This document shows positions 1 through 7,334 of a DNA stretch of 64,000 nt, in pieces (position 1 is the first letter of the stretch; each line of letters opens with the position of its first letter). The translations under genes and the position numbers were made by a program. The notes beneath the pieces are model-generated. The model was not told the origin of the DNA. It did not search any database and saw only the letters and a program-made list of their open reading frames with translations. Origin of the DNA: Leifsonia shinshuensis (GTDB lineage Bacteria; Actinomycetota; Actinomycetes; Actinomycetales; Microbacteriaceae); contig NZ_JAHHZQ010000002.1 of assembly GCF_022606355.1 (NCBI RefSeq), positions 434,001 to 498,000 on the forward strand, read 5' to 3'.

Positions 1-17
1 CGGTCCAGGAAGCCGCA

Positions 18-566
18 GTGTCGGGCGTCATGGACGAAGTCGCAGGCAGAGAAGAAGGCCGCCGAAAGCAAGCCGCCACAAACTCACCTAGCAGTGAGGA
101 ATACACGGGGTCGGAACTCGCAGCATTGGAGGCGTTCGTTAGAAGGACTGCAAACACCCCCGCTAGGTCGCGGGCTGCTGAGTCGCAGCTGTACGAGGCG
201 CAAGTCATTCAGGCGATTTTGAAACTGGAGTCTGACGAGTCATCCGATTTCCCAGTAGTTGTTCGAGAGGGCCCGACTACCGACTTGCGCGTCCCTGACG
301 TGCTGGTCGAGATTGATGGAGTCACCGTCGGCGTCGAAGTCAAGCGCTTCACCCCGGCTAGCCAAACCCGGTCGAAGAAGGTGCTTGATCAGCTGAGGTA
401 CTTTTTGTCCGAGGGTCCAGCAGATCGGATTTTGTTGGTAGTACCTGCTGAGCTTGGCGAAGGCGTCATGCTCCTCGAAAGCGGGATCTTCGCGACTCAC
501 TGGAGTCCGAACGATGGAACGAGCAGCCTCGTGCGCGCGCTTCAGGAGGTCGCAAGGCGGAGCTAA
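18..566 (+). CDS. PD-(D/E)XK nuclease-fold protein, unknown role
   Basis: A 182-residue protein (GTG at 18; an ATG at 30 is also possible, and the true start could lie before the window). The N-terminal 50 residues are polar and low in complexity. Residues 90-112 carry a restriction-endonuclease-like signature: proline-aspartate (D94), a short beta hairpin, then E107-V-K109, followed by a helix rich in K/R/Q and a hydrophobic strand ILLVV. This fits the PD-(D/E)XK fold used by restriction enzymes, Holliday-junction resolvases and toxin-type nucleases. No DNA-recognition domain is visible, so the substrate is unknown. The next gene lies 130 bases on, behind its own regulatory site. The fold is a motif-level inference. 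Confidence 0.6.
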   Translation: MSGVMDEVAGREEGRRKQAATNSPSSEEYTGSELAALEAFVRRTANTPARSRAAESQLYEAQVIQAILKLESDESSDFPVVVREGPTTDLRVPDVLVEIDGVTVGVEVKRFTPASQTRSKKVLDQLRYFLSEGPADRILLVVPAELGEGVMLLESGIFATHWSPNDGTSSLVRALQEVARRS

Positions 567-654
567 CGCCCCCGCAAATGCACCCCATACGCAAGGTCGG
601 TCTTGGCGCGCTGCTTGACACACTTGGCGTGTCACGTCATTCAGATCTACTCTG

Positions 655-685
655 ATCGAATATGTGTTCCGAACATAGATTCGAT
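655..685. promoter_or_regulatory. 31-bp palindrome resembling two overlapping LexA (SOS) boxes
   Basis: An almost perfect 31-bp inverted repeat centred on base 670. Its outer arms are ATCGAAT and ATTCGAT and its core reads TGTTCCGAACA. Read as actinobacterial LexA sites (TCGAAC-N4-GTTCGA), it holds TCGAAT-N4-GTTCCG at 656-671 and CCGAAC-N4-ATTCGA at 670-685, sharing the central CG. It lies directly in front of the ribosome binding site of the gene at 699. A TTGACA at 615-620 could be the -35 of the promoter, but no clear -10 is visible at the right distance. LexA binding is inference. Confidence 0.55.
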
Positions 686-698
686 TAGGGAGGCGAGT

Positions 699-968
699 AT
701 GAGCACCGTCCAGACGCCGGAGGTTGTCTCCGTATGGACCGAAAACGGTCGACCTATCCGATTGGTGTGGCGCGGCAATCGCTACTTGGTCACGGACACA
801 CCGACCCCGCTGCACGAGTCGTTCGACCATGACGCCTCCACGCATCCGGCGCAACGCATTGTCGGCTGGCGATTCCAAGGCCGCAGCCTCGATGATGGCG
901 CCACGCGGGTGTTCGACGCGCATCAGACCGCCTGCACGCGCTGGGTGCTCACCGGCGTCTACACGTGA
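699..968 (+). CDS. Small DUF6504-like protein, probably SOS-controlled
   Basis: An 89-residue protein starting at ATG 699 behind the ribosome binding site AGGGAGGCG (687-695); the longer reading frame to the left would run through the palindromic operator and is not used. The sequence is a short beta-rich domain (residues 8-30 with W-x-x-R/N-x-Y-L-V type strands, then a W-rich second half) that resembles the DUF6504 family, which in actinobacteria is often found beside the ImuA'/ImuB/DnaE2 mutagenic repair genes. Here it stands alone with one partner gene, overlapping it by four bases (GTGA). The family call is from memory of the pattern; a role in damage response is inferred from the SOS-like site. 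Confidence 0.5.
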   Translation: MSTVQTPEVVSVWTENGRPIRLVWRGNRYLVTDTPTPLHESFDHDASTHPAQRIVGWRFQGRSLDDGATRVFDAHQTACTRWVLTGVYT

Positions 969-1294
969 GCCAGAAGCGCTACGAGCTCGGAAGGCCCGAC
1001 CTCGCTGCCGAGACGGAAGCTCGGGACCGTCGGCCGCGACCAGTTAGCCTGCCTGACGATTTGGTGCGCCGCACGGGCCGTAGACAAGACGAACCGAGGC
1101 CAGTTCGGGTTCGGGCGATCGTCCCAGTTCGCGTCGCCTACTCGGACGCAATCGAGGTAGAAGCGGAGGTGATAGCGTCCACCCCTGGTGGAGCCGTCTT
1201 GATCCGGTTCGTCCCCGCGGGCGAAAAGTTCGAGGAGTTCGTCTGGCTGTGGTCGAACGCCGTACGACGCATCGGATACCCACAGAACGACTGA
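965..1294 (+). CDS. Small basic protein of unknown function, coupled to the DUF6504-like gene
   Basis: A 109-residue protein starting at GTG 965, overlapping the stop of the preceding gene by four bases, so the two are translationally coupled and share its operator. The first 45 residues are rich in Arg, Glu and Asp and look disordered. Residues 46-109 alternate as beta strands (VRVRAIVPVRVAY, AEVIASTPGGAVLIRF) and end in a conserved-looking FVWLWSNAVRR segment. I do not recognise the family. The strand pattern would fit a small OB- or SH3-like domain, but this is a guess. Confidence 0.55.
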   Translation: MSQKRYELGRPDLAAETEARDRRPRPVSLPDDLVRRTGRRQDEPRPVRVRAIVPVRVAYSDAIEVEAEVIASTPGGAVLIRFVPAGEKFEEFVWLWSNAVRRIGYPQND

Positions 1295-1438
1295 CCGCAC
1301 GCGCTCCCGGCATTCCCCTCGATCGCGGGTCTGCACGGGCGAACTCGCCGCATCTATTATCGTGGCAACGTCGGCTAGTACCCGCCGCTGTCTCACGCGG
1401 TCCATCACGTACCCGAGAACAAGACGAAAGCGGAAACA

Positions 1439-2221
1439 TTGGCAAGTTCAGCAACCAGAAGCCAGAGCAGGTTTCGGTACGAGAACGACCTCGTCGATGC
1501 GCTCGAGCCCGGCTTCGCTGACTCGGTCTTCAGACGGAATGACCCGAACGTCTTCACTTTCCGAGAGGTGCCCGCGGTACGCGGAATCCCGGATCTGGTC
1601 GCCGTCCGATTCGACCACGCCGTTGTGGCAGAACGGCAGGCACTTGGCATCCGTAGCCTCAGTAGTGACGTCGAAGTTCGAGTCGTCCAGACTCTCCGCG
1701 GGGCTGGACCAATCGATCCTGGAGAGCTTGCCGACCGTGTCAGCCTGACTCGCGACTACCTACGCCGCTCCGTCCTACCGATGCTTGAACAGCTCGGCTG
1801 GACAACAACCACGGCAGGGCAGGTGACCCTTCAGCCAGGTACCCAACCGATCGGCCGGCGTGTCGTCACCGTCGAGGCGAAACTTCGCGACTGGCTGCGA
1901 GCGTTCAACCAGGCGCGGAACCAGTTGTACTCCGCTGACGCCGCCTACATCGCCTTGGACGAGACCTCCGCAACAACAGCCGTCAAGCAGGTGGACGCGA
2001 TCGCCGAACGCGGAATCGGAGTCATTACGGTCAACGCCGAGTCAGGCCGGCACCGTGTACTCGTACGCCCGAAGCGGGCGCTAGACCCCAAGAAGACATC
2101 CGTTGGACGAGAGCTCATTGCGGAGCGCAGTTTTGGCCTGTGGCAGGCAGGTGAACGCGCCGGCCAGGTTTCACCGGTGTTCGGCTGGTACCTCCCAACC
2201 GCCGAGCGCGACCTGGAGTGA
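1439..2221 (+). CDS. PD-(D/E)XK nuclease-fold protein with inserted winged-helix-like segment
   Basis: A 260-residue protein from TTG 1439. It has a split nuclease signature: P51-D52 (GIPDLVAV), and 94 residues later V-E146-A-K148 followed by a helix with repeated Arg/Gln and an Ala-Asp-Ala-Ala-Tyr-Ile-Ala-Leu strand, the pattern of a PD-(D/E)XK fold. Residues 80-135 between the two halves (VEVRVVQTLR, DPGELADRVSLTRDYLRRSVLPMLEQLG) look like a winged helix-turn-helix. A nuclease fold with an inserted DNA-recognition domain suggests a restriction-type or defence protein. It is convergent with the kinase-linked gene and the two stop codons are only three bases apart. Targets and activity are unknown. 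Confidence 0.6.
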   Translation: MASSATRSQSRFRYENDLVDALEPGFADSVFRRNDPNVFTFREVPAVRGIPDLVAVRFDHAVVAERQALGIRSLSSDVEVRVVQTLRGAGPIDPGELADRVSLTRDYLRRSVLPMLEQLGWTTTTAGQVTLQPGTQPIGRRVVTVEAKLRDWLRAFNQARNQLYSADAAYIALDETSATTAVKQVDAIAERGIGVITVNAESGRHRVLVRPKRALDPKKTSVGRELIAERSFGLWQAGERAGQVSPVFGWYLPTAERDLE

Positions 2222-2224
2222 TCG

Positions 2225-3427
2225 CTACTGCAACTCCCGCCACACCTCGAGGTGACCGGGGTTGCTCGCGCCGGTCGGCTTGTCGACGTTGGCAAGTCCC
2301 TTCACCCATTTCGACGCCCGGTTGATTGGCCGGTGTGCGACCACAAGTCGGTCCTTGGCGGCCATCTTCGCTTGCAGGTCTCCGACCGACTTCACGTAGT
2401 GCAATCCGGCTAGCTCCGGCTTGTGGGAGCCCGCGTCGATTTCGTCGAGGAACCGGGTCGGGAACGCTCTATGCTCGGGCAGAACGCGAATCCGTTCGAA
2501 CACGCTGTGTTCCATCGTGTGCAGCAGGAACCGATCGAAGATTCGTGGTGTTGCCGGCGGTGCCTTCTGTCCCTTTCGACGGCCAATCCGTCGCTGCCGG
2601 GCGAATGCCTGGTCGGTGGCCGATGCCCCAGTGGAGAACCCGGACGCTCCGTACGCCCCCATGAGCCATCCGGTTAGGCCGGAGTTCGGAAGGAATAGCC
2701 GCTTCCCTTCGATCCGTGCTGTGGAGGCCAGCCTCATGTAACCGCGGAGGATCGCGTCGTCGGTGAGCTGACCGTACGAATTCGTCATCTCCGGCCACCA
2801 GAACCGCAAGTACCACTGCTTTTCGTTGGACTCGACAAGTTCACGCAGCAACAGGTTTCGTAGCTGCCGGTCGAGCAGCCATTCCTTGTCCAAGGTGAGG
2901 TTGACGAACATGGGCTTGTCGCCGACGATGTCGCGGCTCTCGCGCGCGACCGCCATCGCGGCGTCGAGCGCAGCGGCCGCGTTCGTGGTGGAAACCCACC
3001 CGTTCGCGGACAGTGCAACGGTCGCGCCGACGCTGTACTGCGCCTGAATAACCCGCGAGATCCAGTTTCGGTCCACACCGACCGGGAGATCTTCGTAGAA
3101 GGCAAATTTGGGCGGCGTCTTCGCCTCGTCGATGGTGTCCATTCCGGGCCAGGCCGACTTCGGGTGCCGGTAGAGGACGGGGTCGGCAAGGCGGAGCGGA
3201 ACCTCGTCTAGCGGGCCGAGATACTCGCTCAGCGTCTTCTGGGTCTTGCCCCACATCTTGATCGATGTGCCAACTCCGAGGTCTTTCCCGTGGTCGTCGA
3301 TCAGGCCCGCAAGGACCTCCGGCGTTCGTTTGTTTCCCCGTGCGCTTCGCTGCACGATGAAGGTTGGAACCTTCCCCCGCAGGATCTTGTCGAGGGAAGC
3401 GGTCTTCGGCGTGGACAGGTCGGTCAC
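2225..3427 (-). CDS. Kinase-coupled protein of unknown function, possibly an alpha/beta barrel
   Basis: A 400-residue protein starting at GTG (3427), with its start overlapping the kinase stop by four bases, so the two are made together. I do not recognise the family. The middle part alternates strands and helices in barrel fashion: ATVALSANGWV (135-145), KPMFVNLTLD (171-180), WYLRFWWP (205-212), KRLFLPNSG (242-250) and a glycine-rich GASGFSTGAS end (260-269) like a phosphate-binding turn. No membrane segment or signal peptide is present. Because of the tight coupling it is a likely substrate, sensor or effector of the kinase. The barrel reading is inference from the pattern of hydrophobic strands. 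Confidence 0.6.
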   Translation of the reverse strand: MTDLSTPKTASLDKILRGKVPTFIVQRSARGNKRTPEVLAGLIDDHGKDLGVGTSIKMWGKTQKTLSEYLGPLDEVPLRLADPVLYRHPKSAWPGMDTIDEAKTPPKFAFYEDLPVGVDRNWISRVIQAQYSVGATVALSANGWVSTTNAAAALDAAMAVARESRDIVGDKPMFVNLTLDKEWLLDRQLRNLLLRELVESNEKQWYLRFWWPEMTNSYGQLTDDAILRGYMRLASTARIEGKRLFLPNSGLTGWLMGAYGASGFSTGASATDQAFARQRRIGRRKGQKAPPATPRIFDRFLLHTMEHSVFERIRVLPEHRAFPTRFLDEIDAGSHKPELAGLHYVKSVGDLQAKMAAKDRLVVAHRPINRASKWVKGLANVDKPTGASNPGHLEVWRELQ

Positions 3428-4272
3428 TTCATAGCCTTTCGAAGGTCTTTGAGGGCGCGCTTGGCGGATCCGCGTTCGAACGCGTCCTCGCTAAGCAGCC
3501 GGAGTATGACCTTCCGAAGGCCAGGGTCAACGTGTGCAGGGAGCGGCGCCGGCGGACCGGTGATCTCCTCGGCGATGTCGTCTTCGCTCTTGCCTGCGTA
3601 TGACGTCACGAATGGGTGCTGGCCGGTGAGCAGCATGAAAAGGACCACCCCACACGCCCACAAGTCCGAACTCTTCCGCGCCCGTTCACCGCGCAGCTGC
3701 TCCGGCGCCATGTAGATCAGCGAACCGACTCGCTGCGGGTAAGCCGTCATCGTGAGGTCGGAAGCACCCTTCGACAGGCCCATGTCGATCAGCACGGGTG
3801 TGTCCCAACGGCCGTCTCGGAGAATGATGTTCGCCGGTTTCAGATCCCGATGGACACGTTCGACGTCGTGGAGCTGCTTCACACCGTGGAGGAGTTCGAC
3901 ACCGAAGGCAAGGACTTCCTTCTGGCTCGGGAGCCCGGATTCAGTAACGTTCGATGCGACGTCTCCGCCCGGGAGGTACTCGCACACCAACGTCGTGTGG
4001 GCTGTACCGGCGACAGCGACCTCGCGAACCTCATGCAGTCGCGCAAACCGTCGGCCGTGAACGACGGTGAGCCCGTCGATCTCCCGCTGGACGAGCCGGG
4101 CGTTGAAGTTCTTCGGGTCGAGGAACTTCACCGCGCAAACCGTGGGTTGGCCTCCGACGTCTACCGAGTCGACTCGCCAGGTCTCCCCAAAGGTTCCTTT
4201 GCCAAGGAACTTCACTTCGGCTGCGTCGAATGCCGCGCGCACATCATCGGCTGCCAGATTCGGCTTCGCCAT
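3424..4272 (-). CDS. Soluble Hanks-type Ser/Thr protein kinase
   Basis: A 282-residue kinase, almost only the catalytic domain: glycine loop GKGTFGE (24-30), ATP lysine K49 in AVKF, helix-C glutamate E64, catalytic HRDLKPAN (141-148), metal-binding DMG (163-165, where DFG is usual), and APE (189-191). All catalytic residues are present, so it should be active. There is no transmembrane helix and no PASTA or other sensor domain, unlike the housekeeping kinases at 17.5 and 19.4 kb. It starts at ATG 4272 behind AAGGGGAAAG and leads a two-gene operon. Accessory kinases of this kind occur in phage-defence loci (Stk2, PglW); that role here is inference. Confidence 0.9.
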   Translation of the reverse strand: MAKPNLAADDVRAAFDAAEVKFLGKGTFGETWRVDSVDVGGQPTVCAVKFLDPKNFNARLVQREIDGLTVVHGRRFARLHEVREVAVAGTAHTTLVCEYLPGGDVASNVTESGLPSQKEVLAFGVELLHGVKQLHDVERVHRDLKPANIILRDGRWDTPVLIDMGLSKGASDLTMTAYPQRVGSLIYMAPEQLRGERARKSSDLWACGVVLFMLLTGQHPFVTSYAGKSEDDIAEEITGPPAPLPAHVDPGLRKVILRLLSEDAFERGSAKRALKDLRKAMK

Positions 4273-4289
4273 CTTTCCCCTTGCTCAAC

Positions 4290-4305
4290 TAGACATTCCT
4301 GTCTA
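4290..4305. promoter_or_regulatory. Palindrome in the kinase operon promoter
   Basis: The inverted repeat TAGACA-N4-TGTCTA lies 17 bases upstream of the kinase ATG (minus strand), where it would overlap the -10 region of its promoter. It is a likely binding site for a dimeric regulator. The sequence does not match the other operators in the island. Confidence 0.45.
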
Positions 4306-4520
4306 TCGGCATCACGGGTCACGGTCCAAGACCACGAACGGGGGGCGATCAGGAAGTTCGCCACCTGACGCGAACGGGCAAGTCGATGCCCCAGCTCGGT
4401 GATGAAGCCCACGCTCACCACGCCAGATCAAGCCACGCGATGATCACGTTCGCGCACCGACGTACAGGACCGCTGCTCCTGCGCGGCGCCGACTGACGTG
4501 CGGTCAAAACAACACAGCCT

Positions 4521-4540
4521 GCTGTAACTACAGCTATGAT
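4521..4540 (+). promoter_or_regulatory. Operator copy 1 (GCTGTAACTACAGC) plus -10 TATGAT
   Basis: A perfect 14-bp palindrome with half sites GCTGTA and TACAGC at 4521-4534, followed without a gap by a TATGAT -10 box at 4535-4540. No good -35 is visible, so the palindrome takes the spacer position. The ribosome binding site AGGGAGGTG follows at 4549-4557 in front of ATG 4564. Two other copies of the palindrome sit before the genes at 7,335 and 8,326. Confidence 0.65.
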
Positions 4541-4563
4541 TCCCGTCAGGGAGGTGCGCCCCA

Positions 4564-5076
4564 ATGGATGACTGGTCGCTCGTGGGCGAACTGTGCACGA
4601 TGTTTGAGATCAATCCGGCTGGCCTGATGGAGGAGGCCTTCCTCCGAGATGTTTCGGCGCGCGACATCATTGATGGATTCACGCGGACACTCACCTACCT
4701 GCGAATACATGGGGCCGGCGAAGCCTCCGAGGCGCCCGTTTCCGACCTAGACGCGATGCCGCCAGGAACCTTCGACGTGCGCATTGTCCTCAACGACGAG
4801 ATATGGGTCGACATCTTCCGTAGGAAGCACTTCATCGCGGTGATGTCGGCAAGTCACGCTGCCGCGGTGATCGTGTTTCTGAAGAAGCGGGCGAACGAGT
4901 TGTTCGAGATCCTCGGCGATGGCACCACTGCGAATGAATGGCTGGAGTCGACGCCACTGATCAACGCGCTCAGGCGGCGGCTTCGGGACCTGGGGATCAA
5001 CGTTCGTGAAGCTGCGTCAGCGACGAATCAACTCGATCACCCGAACCAAACGCGGTCCGAGGGCGACGGCCGATGA
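4564..5076 (+). CDS. Protein of unknown function, first gene of operator-1 operon
   Basis: A 170-residue protein from ATG 4564 with a strong ribosome binding site. The first 50 residues are mostly helical; residues 65-105 form a beta-rich part (FDVRIVLNDEIWVDIFRRKHFIAVMSASHAAAVIVFLKK) and the C-terminus is helical and polar. There is no signal peptide or membrane span. I do not recognise a family. It overlaps the next gene by four bases (ATGA) and is under the repeated GCTGTAWCTACAGC palindrome, which ties it to the genes at 7,335 and 8,326. Confidence 0.7.
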   Translation: MDDWSLVGELCTMFEINPAGLMEEAFLRDVSARDIIDGFTRTLTYLRIHGAGEASEAPVSDLDAMPPGTFDVRIVLNDEIWVDIFRRKHFIAVMSASHAAAVIVFLKKRANELFEILGDGTTANEWLESTPLINALRRRLRDLGINVREAASATNQLDHPNQTRSEGDGR

Positions 5077-5699
5077 CAGCGCGTGGACGCGACGACGATC
5101 GCGCACGCTTGCAGCGCACCGTCGGCTACCTGCTGGATCGACTCGGCACCCCCCTTGTTTCCTACCTCGCGGTGACGCCTAACAAGATGGACGCGTGGAT
5201 GTGGGCGGAGCCAAGCACTGGCCCGACGCCCGAGCAAGAGCGCCGCGTTCGTTGCGCGTACCAGGCGTGGAAGATTCTCGAACGGTGGAAGCGAGACGAT
5301 GCGACAAAGGCCTGGTTCGCTGATTTCGACCCCGTTCTCGGAAGCTCACCAGTCGACCGGATTCGTTCCGACGAATTCGACGTCGTCATCAGCGCGGCCA
5401 AGCGTGCCGCCGACCTCGAACTGGTGAGATACGCCGAGCGGGGTGACCCGGTGGTCATCTATGACGTGATGCGCGAAGCCGCCAATCGGTGCGCCGCGGC
5501 CTACGTCGCCCGGATCACTCGCGATCCAGATGAACATGCAATCGACCAGGTCCGTCGGGTCTGGTCGTATGCCGAGGGGATCGATCCACGTGACGCCCTG
5601 GCTCAACTTCGAGCGACCGATCTTCTGTACGACCTTCGTGGGCGTCTGGTCGCCGGAGAGGACCCGGACCTCGATGAGCTCTTTGAGAGCGACACGTGA
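5073..5699 (+). CDS. ParS/MbcA/Xre antitoxin-like protein
   Basis: A 208-residue protein, coupled to the upstream gene by an ATGA overlap. Residues 13-45 look like a degenerate helix-turn-helix (VGYLLDRLGTPLVSYLAV). Residues 75-115 (KAWFADFDPVLGSSPVDRI then RSDEFDVVISAAKRAAD) match the plan of the ParS/MbcA C-terminal domain, where a W/F-x-x-x-N/D-P-x-L-G-x-x-P-x-D-x-L core binds a RES-type toxin. The remaining 95 residues are helical and unrecognised. No RES toxin is encoded next to it, so it may act as a regulator rather than as an antitoxin. The assignment is by motif only. Confidence 0.5.
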   Translation: MTARGRDDDRARLQRTVGYLLDRLGTPLVSYLAVTPNKMDAWMWAEPSTGPTPEQERRVRCAYQAWKILERWKRDDATKAWFADFDPVLGSSPVDRIRSDEFDVVISAAKRAADLELVRYAERGDPVVIYDVMREAANRCAAAYVARITRDPDEHAIDQVRRVWSYAEGIDPRDALAQLRATDLLYDLRGRLVAGEDPDLDELFESDT

Positions 5700-5764
5700 G
5701 CGCCAGGGATGGACAGCGACGGGACTCCGCGTTCCGAAATCAACCCCGGACGGAGAACAACGTG

Positions 5765-6025
5765 ATGCGACGGGTTCAGATCTGGCTTCGACCGGAGGAG
5801 CGGAGCCTTCTCGATGCCGAAGCAGCGCGCACGAGCCGCTCGATCTCGTCACTGGTTCGAGATGCCGTTGACCGAAGATACAACTCGCACAGTCTCAGCG
5901 ACCGGGACATCGACGCTATCGATTCGGCGACGGGCGCGTGGGGGGACGCTCACGATTCGGACGGTGAGGAGTACGTCAACCGCTTACGCTCCGGCAGCCG
6001 TCTCCGGGATGTTGACGGAAACTGA
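5765..6025 (+). CDS. Ribbon-helix-helix (VapB/CopG-like) antitoxin, orphan
   Basis: An 86-residue protein. The start at ATG 5765 is chosen because GGAG (5752-5755) lies nine bases upstream and because the ribbon strand RRVQIWLRPEE then begins at once; a GTG at 5696 overlapping the previous stop would add an unrelated polar tail. Residues 2-45 fit a ribbon-helix-helix DNA-binding fold, and the C-terminal stretch GAWGDAHDSDGEEYVNRLR resembles the toxin-wrapping tail of VapB antitoxins. No PIN-domain VapC follows: the next 390 bases hold no convincing gene. It is either an orphan antitoxin or the survivor of a deleted pair. Confidence 0.7.
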   Translation: MRRVQIWLRPEERSLLDAEAARTSRSISSLVRDAVDRRYNSHSLSDRDIDAIDSATGAWGDAHDSDGEEYVNRLRSGSRLRDVDGN

Positions 6026-6412
6026 TCCGGCCCGTTCAGCGCCGGGCAACACCACTCAATCTACTCGGGCCATCCTTCGCGAATGCGCGGCAGCGAATCC
6101 TCTGCTGTCTCGAAAGATCCTGCGTAGTCATTCGACGCTCGTCGCAGAACTTCATCACGCTCAGCGTGCTGACCGTTCGCGACAACTTCACCTGACTTCT
6201 CTCGACCGTTGCCGTCATCCCGCCCGTCGACCACTGTGGGTGGAGGCACAGATTCCGTTTCCCTCGAATCAGAGTCCATCGGTGGCGCCTTCCAACTCAT
6301 TCCTGCTCTGGAGCCCAGGCTACGCCGCCACGTTGCCCCAGTTCGAGGAACAGATGACCACTCAAGCGCCAAAACCTACAGCTGAAGCCCTCCGTCCGCG
6401 CATATCTGACGC
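6026..6412. other. 387-bp gap without a convincing gene
   Basis: An open frame on the plus strand (from ATG 6009, stop at 6416, touching the GTG of the next gene) and one on the minus strand (6061-6372) both cover this stretch, but neither protein looks like a real fold: the plus frame is rich in His, Arg, Pro and Ser as out-of-frame translations are. It may hold the decayed toxin partner of the antitoxin at 5765, or the promoter of the recombinase at 6413. Confidence 0.4.
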
Positions 6413-7255
6413 GTGAGCCACTCCACCGACTTCGTCACCGCCTGCATCACCGACGCATCCATCGCCTCCTACGAGCCATCGAAACTCAAGCCGGCACTGA
6501 CCACCTTCACCGAGTGGTGTTCCAAGAAGGGAATCCCACTCGAGCGCACGGTTGTCTTCGAGCGCGCCAACATCGCCCGTTTCGTCGAGGTGGGACTTCC
6601 GACGCTCGCCTCGGCCACGCGCGGGAACTACCGCTCTCAGCTCCTCCGCGTCGCCGAAGCCCTGCTCGACGAAGCACATGCTCCGCGCCCGCTTTCAGCG
6701 CTCGCGCCGTCGGACCCGAGCGTCCCCTATACAACGGACGAGCAGTCACTCCTGCGCGAGTGGGCTCGCAAGGAGAAGAAGGCTCGACGGGCAGATGCCG
6801 AAATTCTGGTCGCGCTCGGGCTGGGCGCCGGCCTTTCGGCCATCGAGATCATGAACATCCGAGCTCATGATGTGCTGCAGTCAACGAGCGGTGCGGTCCT
6901 CGTTCGCGTAGCAGAAGGACGGACACGAACCGTTCCGCTACTGCGCCGTTGGGAGCGAGCGGCGCTTCGGCGCGCGGCCGAGCTCTCCGGCGACGACTAC
7001 CTGTTCATTCCGGGGCGCTCTGGTGCGGGCAAGAATCTGATCTCGAACTTCGTCGCCCGCGGAGGCAACAAGATCCACGTGCAGACGCAGCGCATGAGAG
7101 CCGCGTGGATCGTGACCCATCTGGCTGCGTCCTCCCCTCTTCCGGAGCTGGTGAAGGCCGCTGGCGTGGATTCGCTGGAGGCCTTCACCCGGTACTTGAG
7201 GTACGTCCCCGCCCGCGAGACAACTGAATCGGTGCGCTCGCTCCGGGCTGCGTAG
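6413..7255 (+). CDS. Tyrosine-recombinase-fold protein A, imperfect active site
   Basis: A 280-residue protein (GTG 6413, no clear ribosome binding site). Residues 15-90 form an N-terminal SAM-like helical DNA-binding domain; residues 105-270 follow the catalytic domain of phage integrases. The usual motifs are altered: the first arginine motif reads GAGLSAIEI with Ser142 in the arginine position; the H-x-x-R box reads Q226-R-M-R229, keeping only the arginine; the end YLRYV supplies possible nucleophiles Y261 or Y264. It is a paralogue of the protein at 8,818 (shared GLPxxxxVxF, RGNYRSQLLR/RRNYRSMLLR, RTVPLL/RSVPLL, AAWIV/STWIV). It may have lost cleavage activity or use a variant active site. 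Confidence 0.7.
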   Translation: MSHSTDFVTACITDASIASYEPSKLKPALTTFTEWCSKKGIPLERTVVFERANIARFVEVGLPTLASATRGNYRSQLLRVAEALLDEAHAPRPLSALAPSDPSVPYTTDEQSLLREWARKEKKARRADAEILVALGLGAGLSAIEIMNIRAHDVLQSTSGAVLVRVAEGRTRTVPLLRRWERAALRRAAELSGDDYLFIPGRSGAGKNLISNFVARGGNKIHVQTQRMRAAWIVTHLAASSPLPELVKAAGVDSLEAFTRYLRYVPARETTESVRSLRAA

Positions 7256-7270
7256 CCCGACCAAGCAAGG

Positions 7271-7323
7271 TTGTTCCTCAGGCAAGCTGCTGCTATTGTT
7301 ACCTCACCCGCTGTATCTACAGC
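7271..7323 (+). promoter_or_regulatory. Promoter and operator copy 2 (GCTGTATCTACAGC)
   Basis: TTGTTC at 7271-7276 and TATTGT at 7294-7299 are spaced by 17 bases and form a credible promoter, with transcription expected to start near 7306. The 14-bp palindrome lies at 7310-7323, just past the expected start point, where a bound protein would block RNA polymerase. The gene starts at 7335. Confidence 0.65.
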
Positions 7324-7334
7324 AGGGCGAGTTG

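Noticed and set aside
6061-6372. Minus-strand frame of 103 codons in the gap before the recombinase
   Set aside because: No ribosome binding site, no recognisable fold; composition not decisive, so left out as a gene.
6376-6382. CTACAGC before the recombinase at 6413 as a fourth operator copy
   Set aside because: Only one half site; the other half GCTGTA is missing at the right spacing.
5814-6416. Plus-strand frame ending on the GTG of the recombinase at 6413
   Set aside because: The GTGA overlap is tempting, but the first part overlaps the ribbon-helix-helix gene in another frame and the rest has out-of-frame composition (His/Arg/Pro/Ser).
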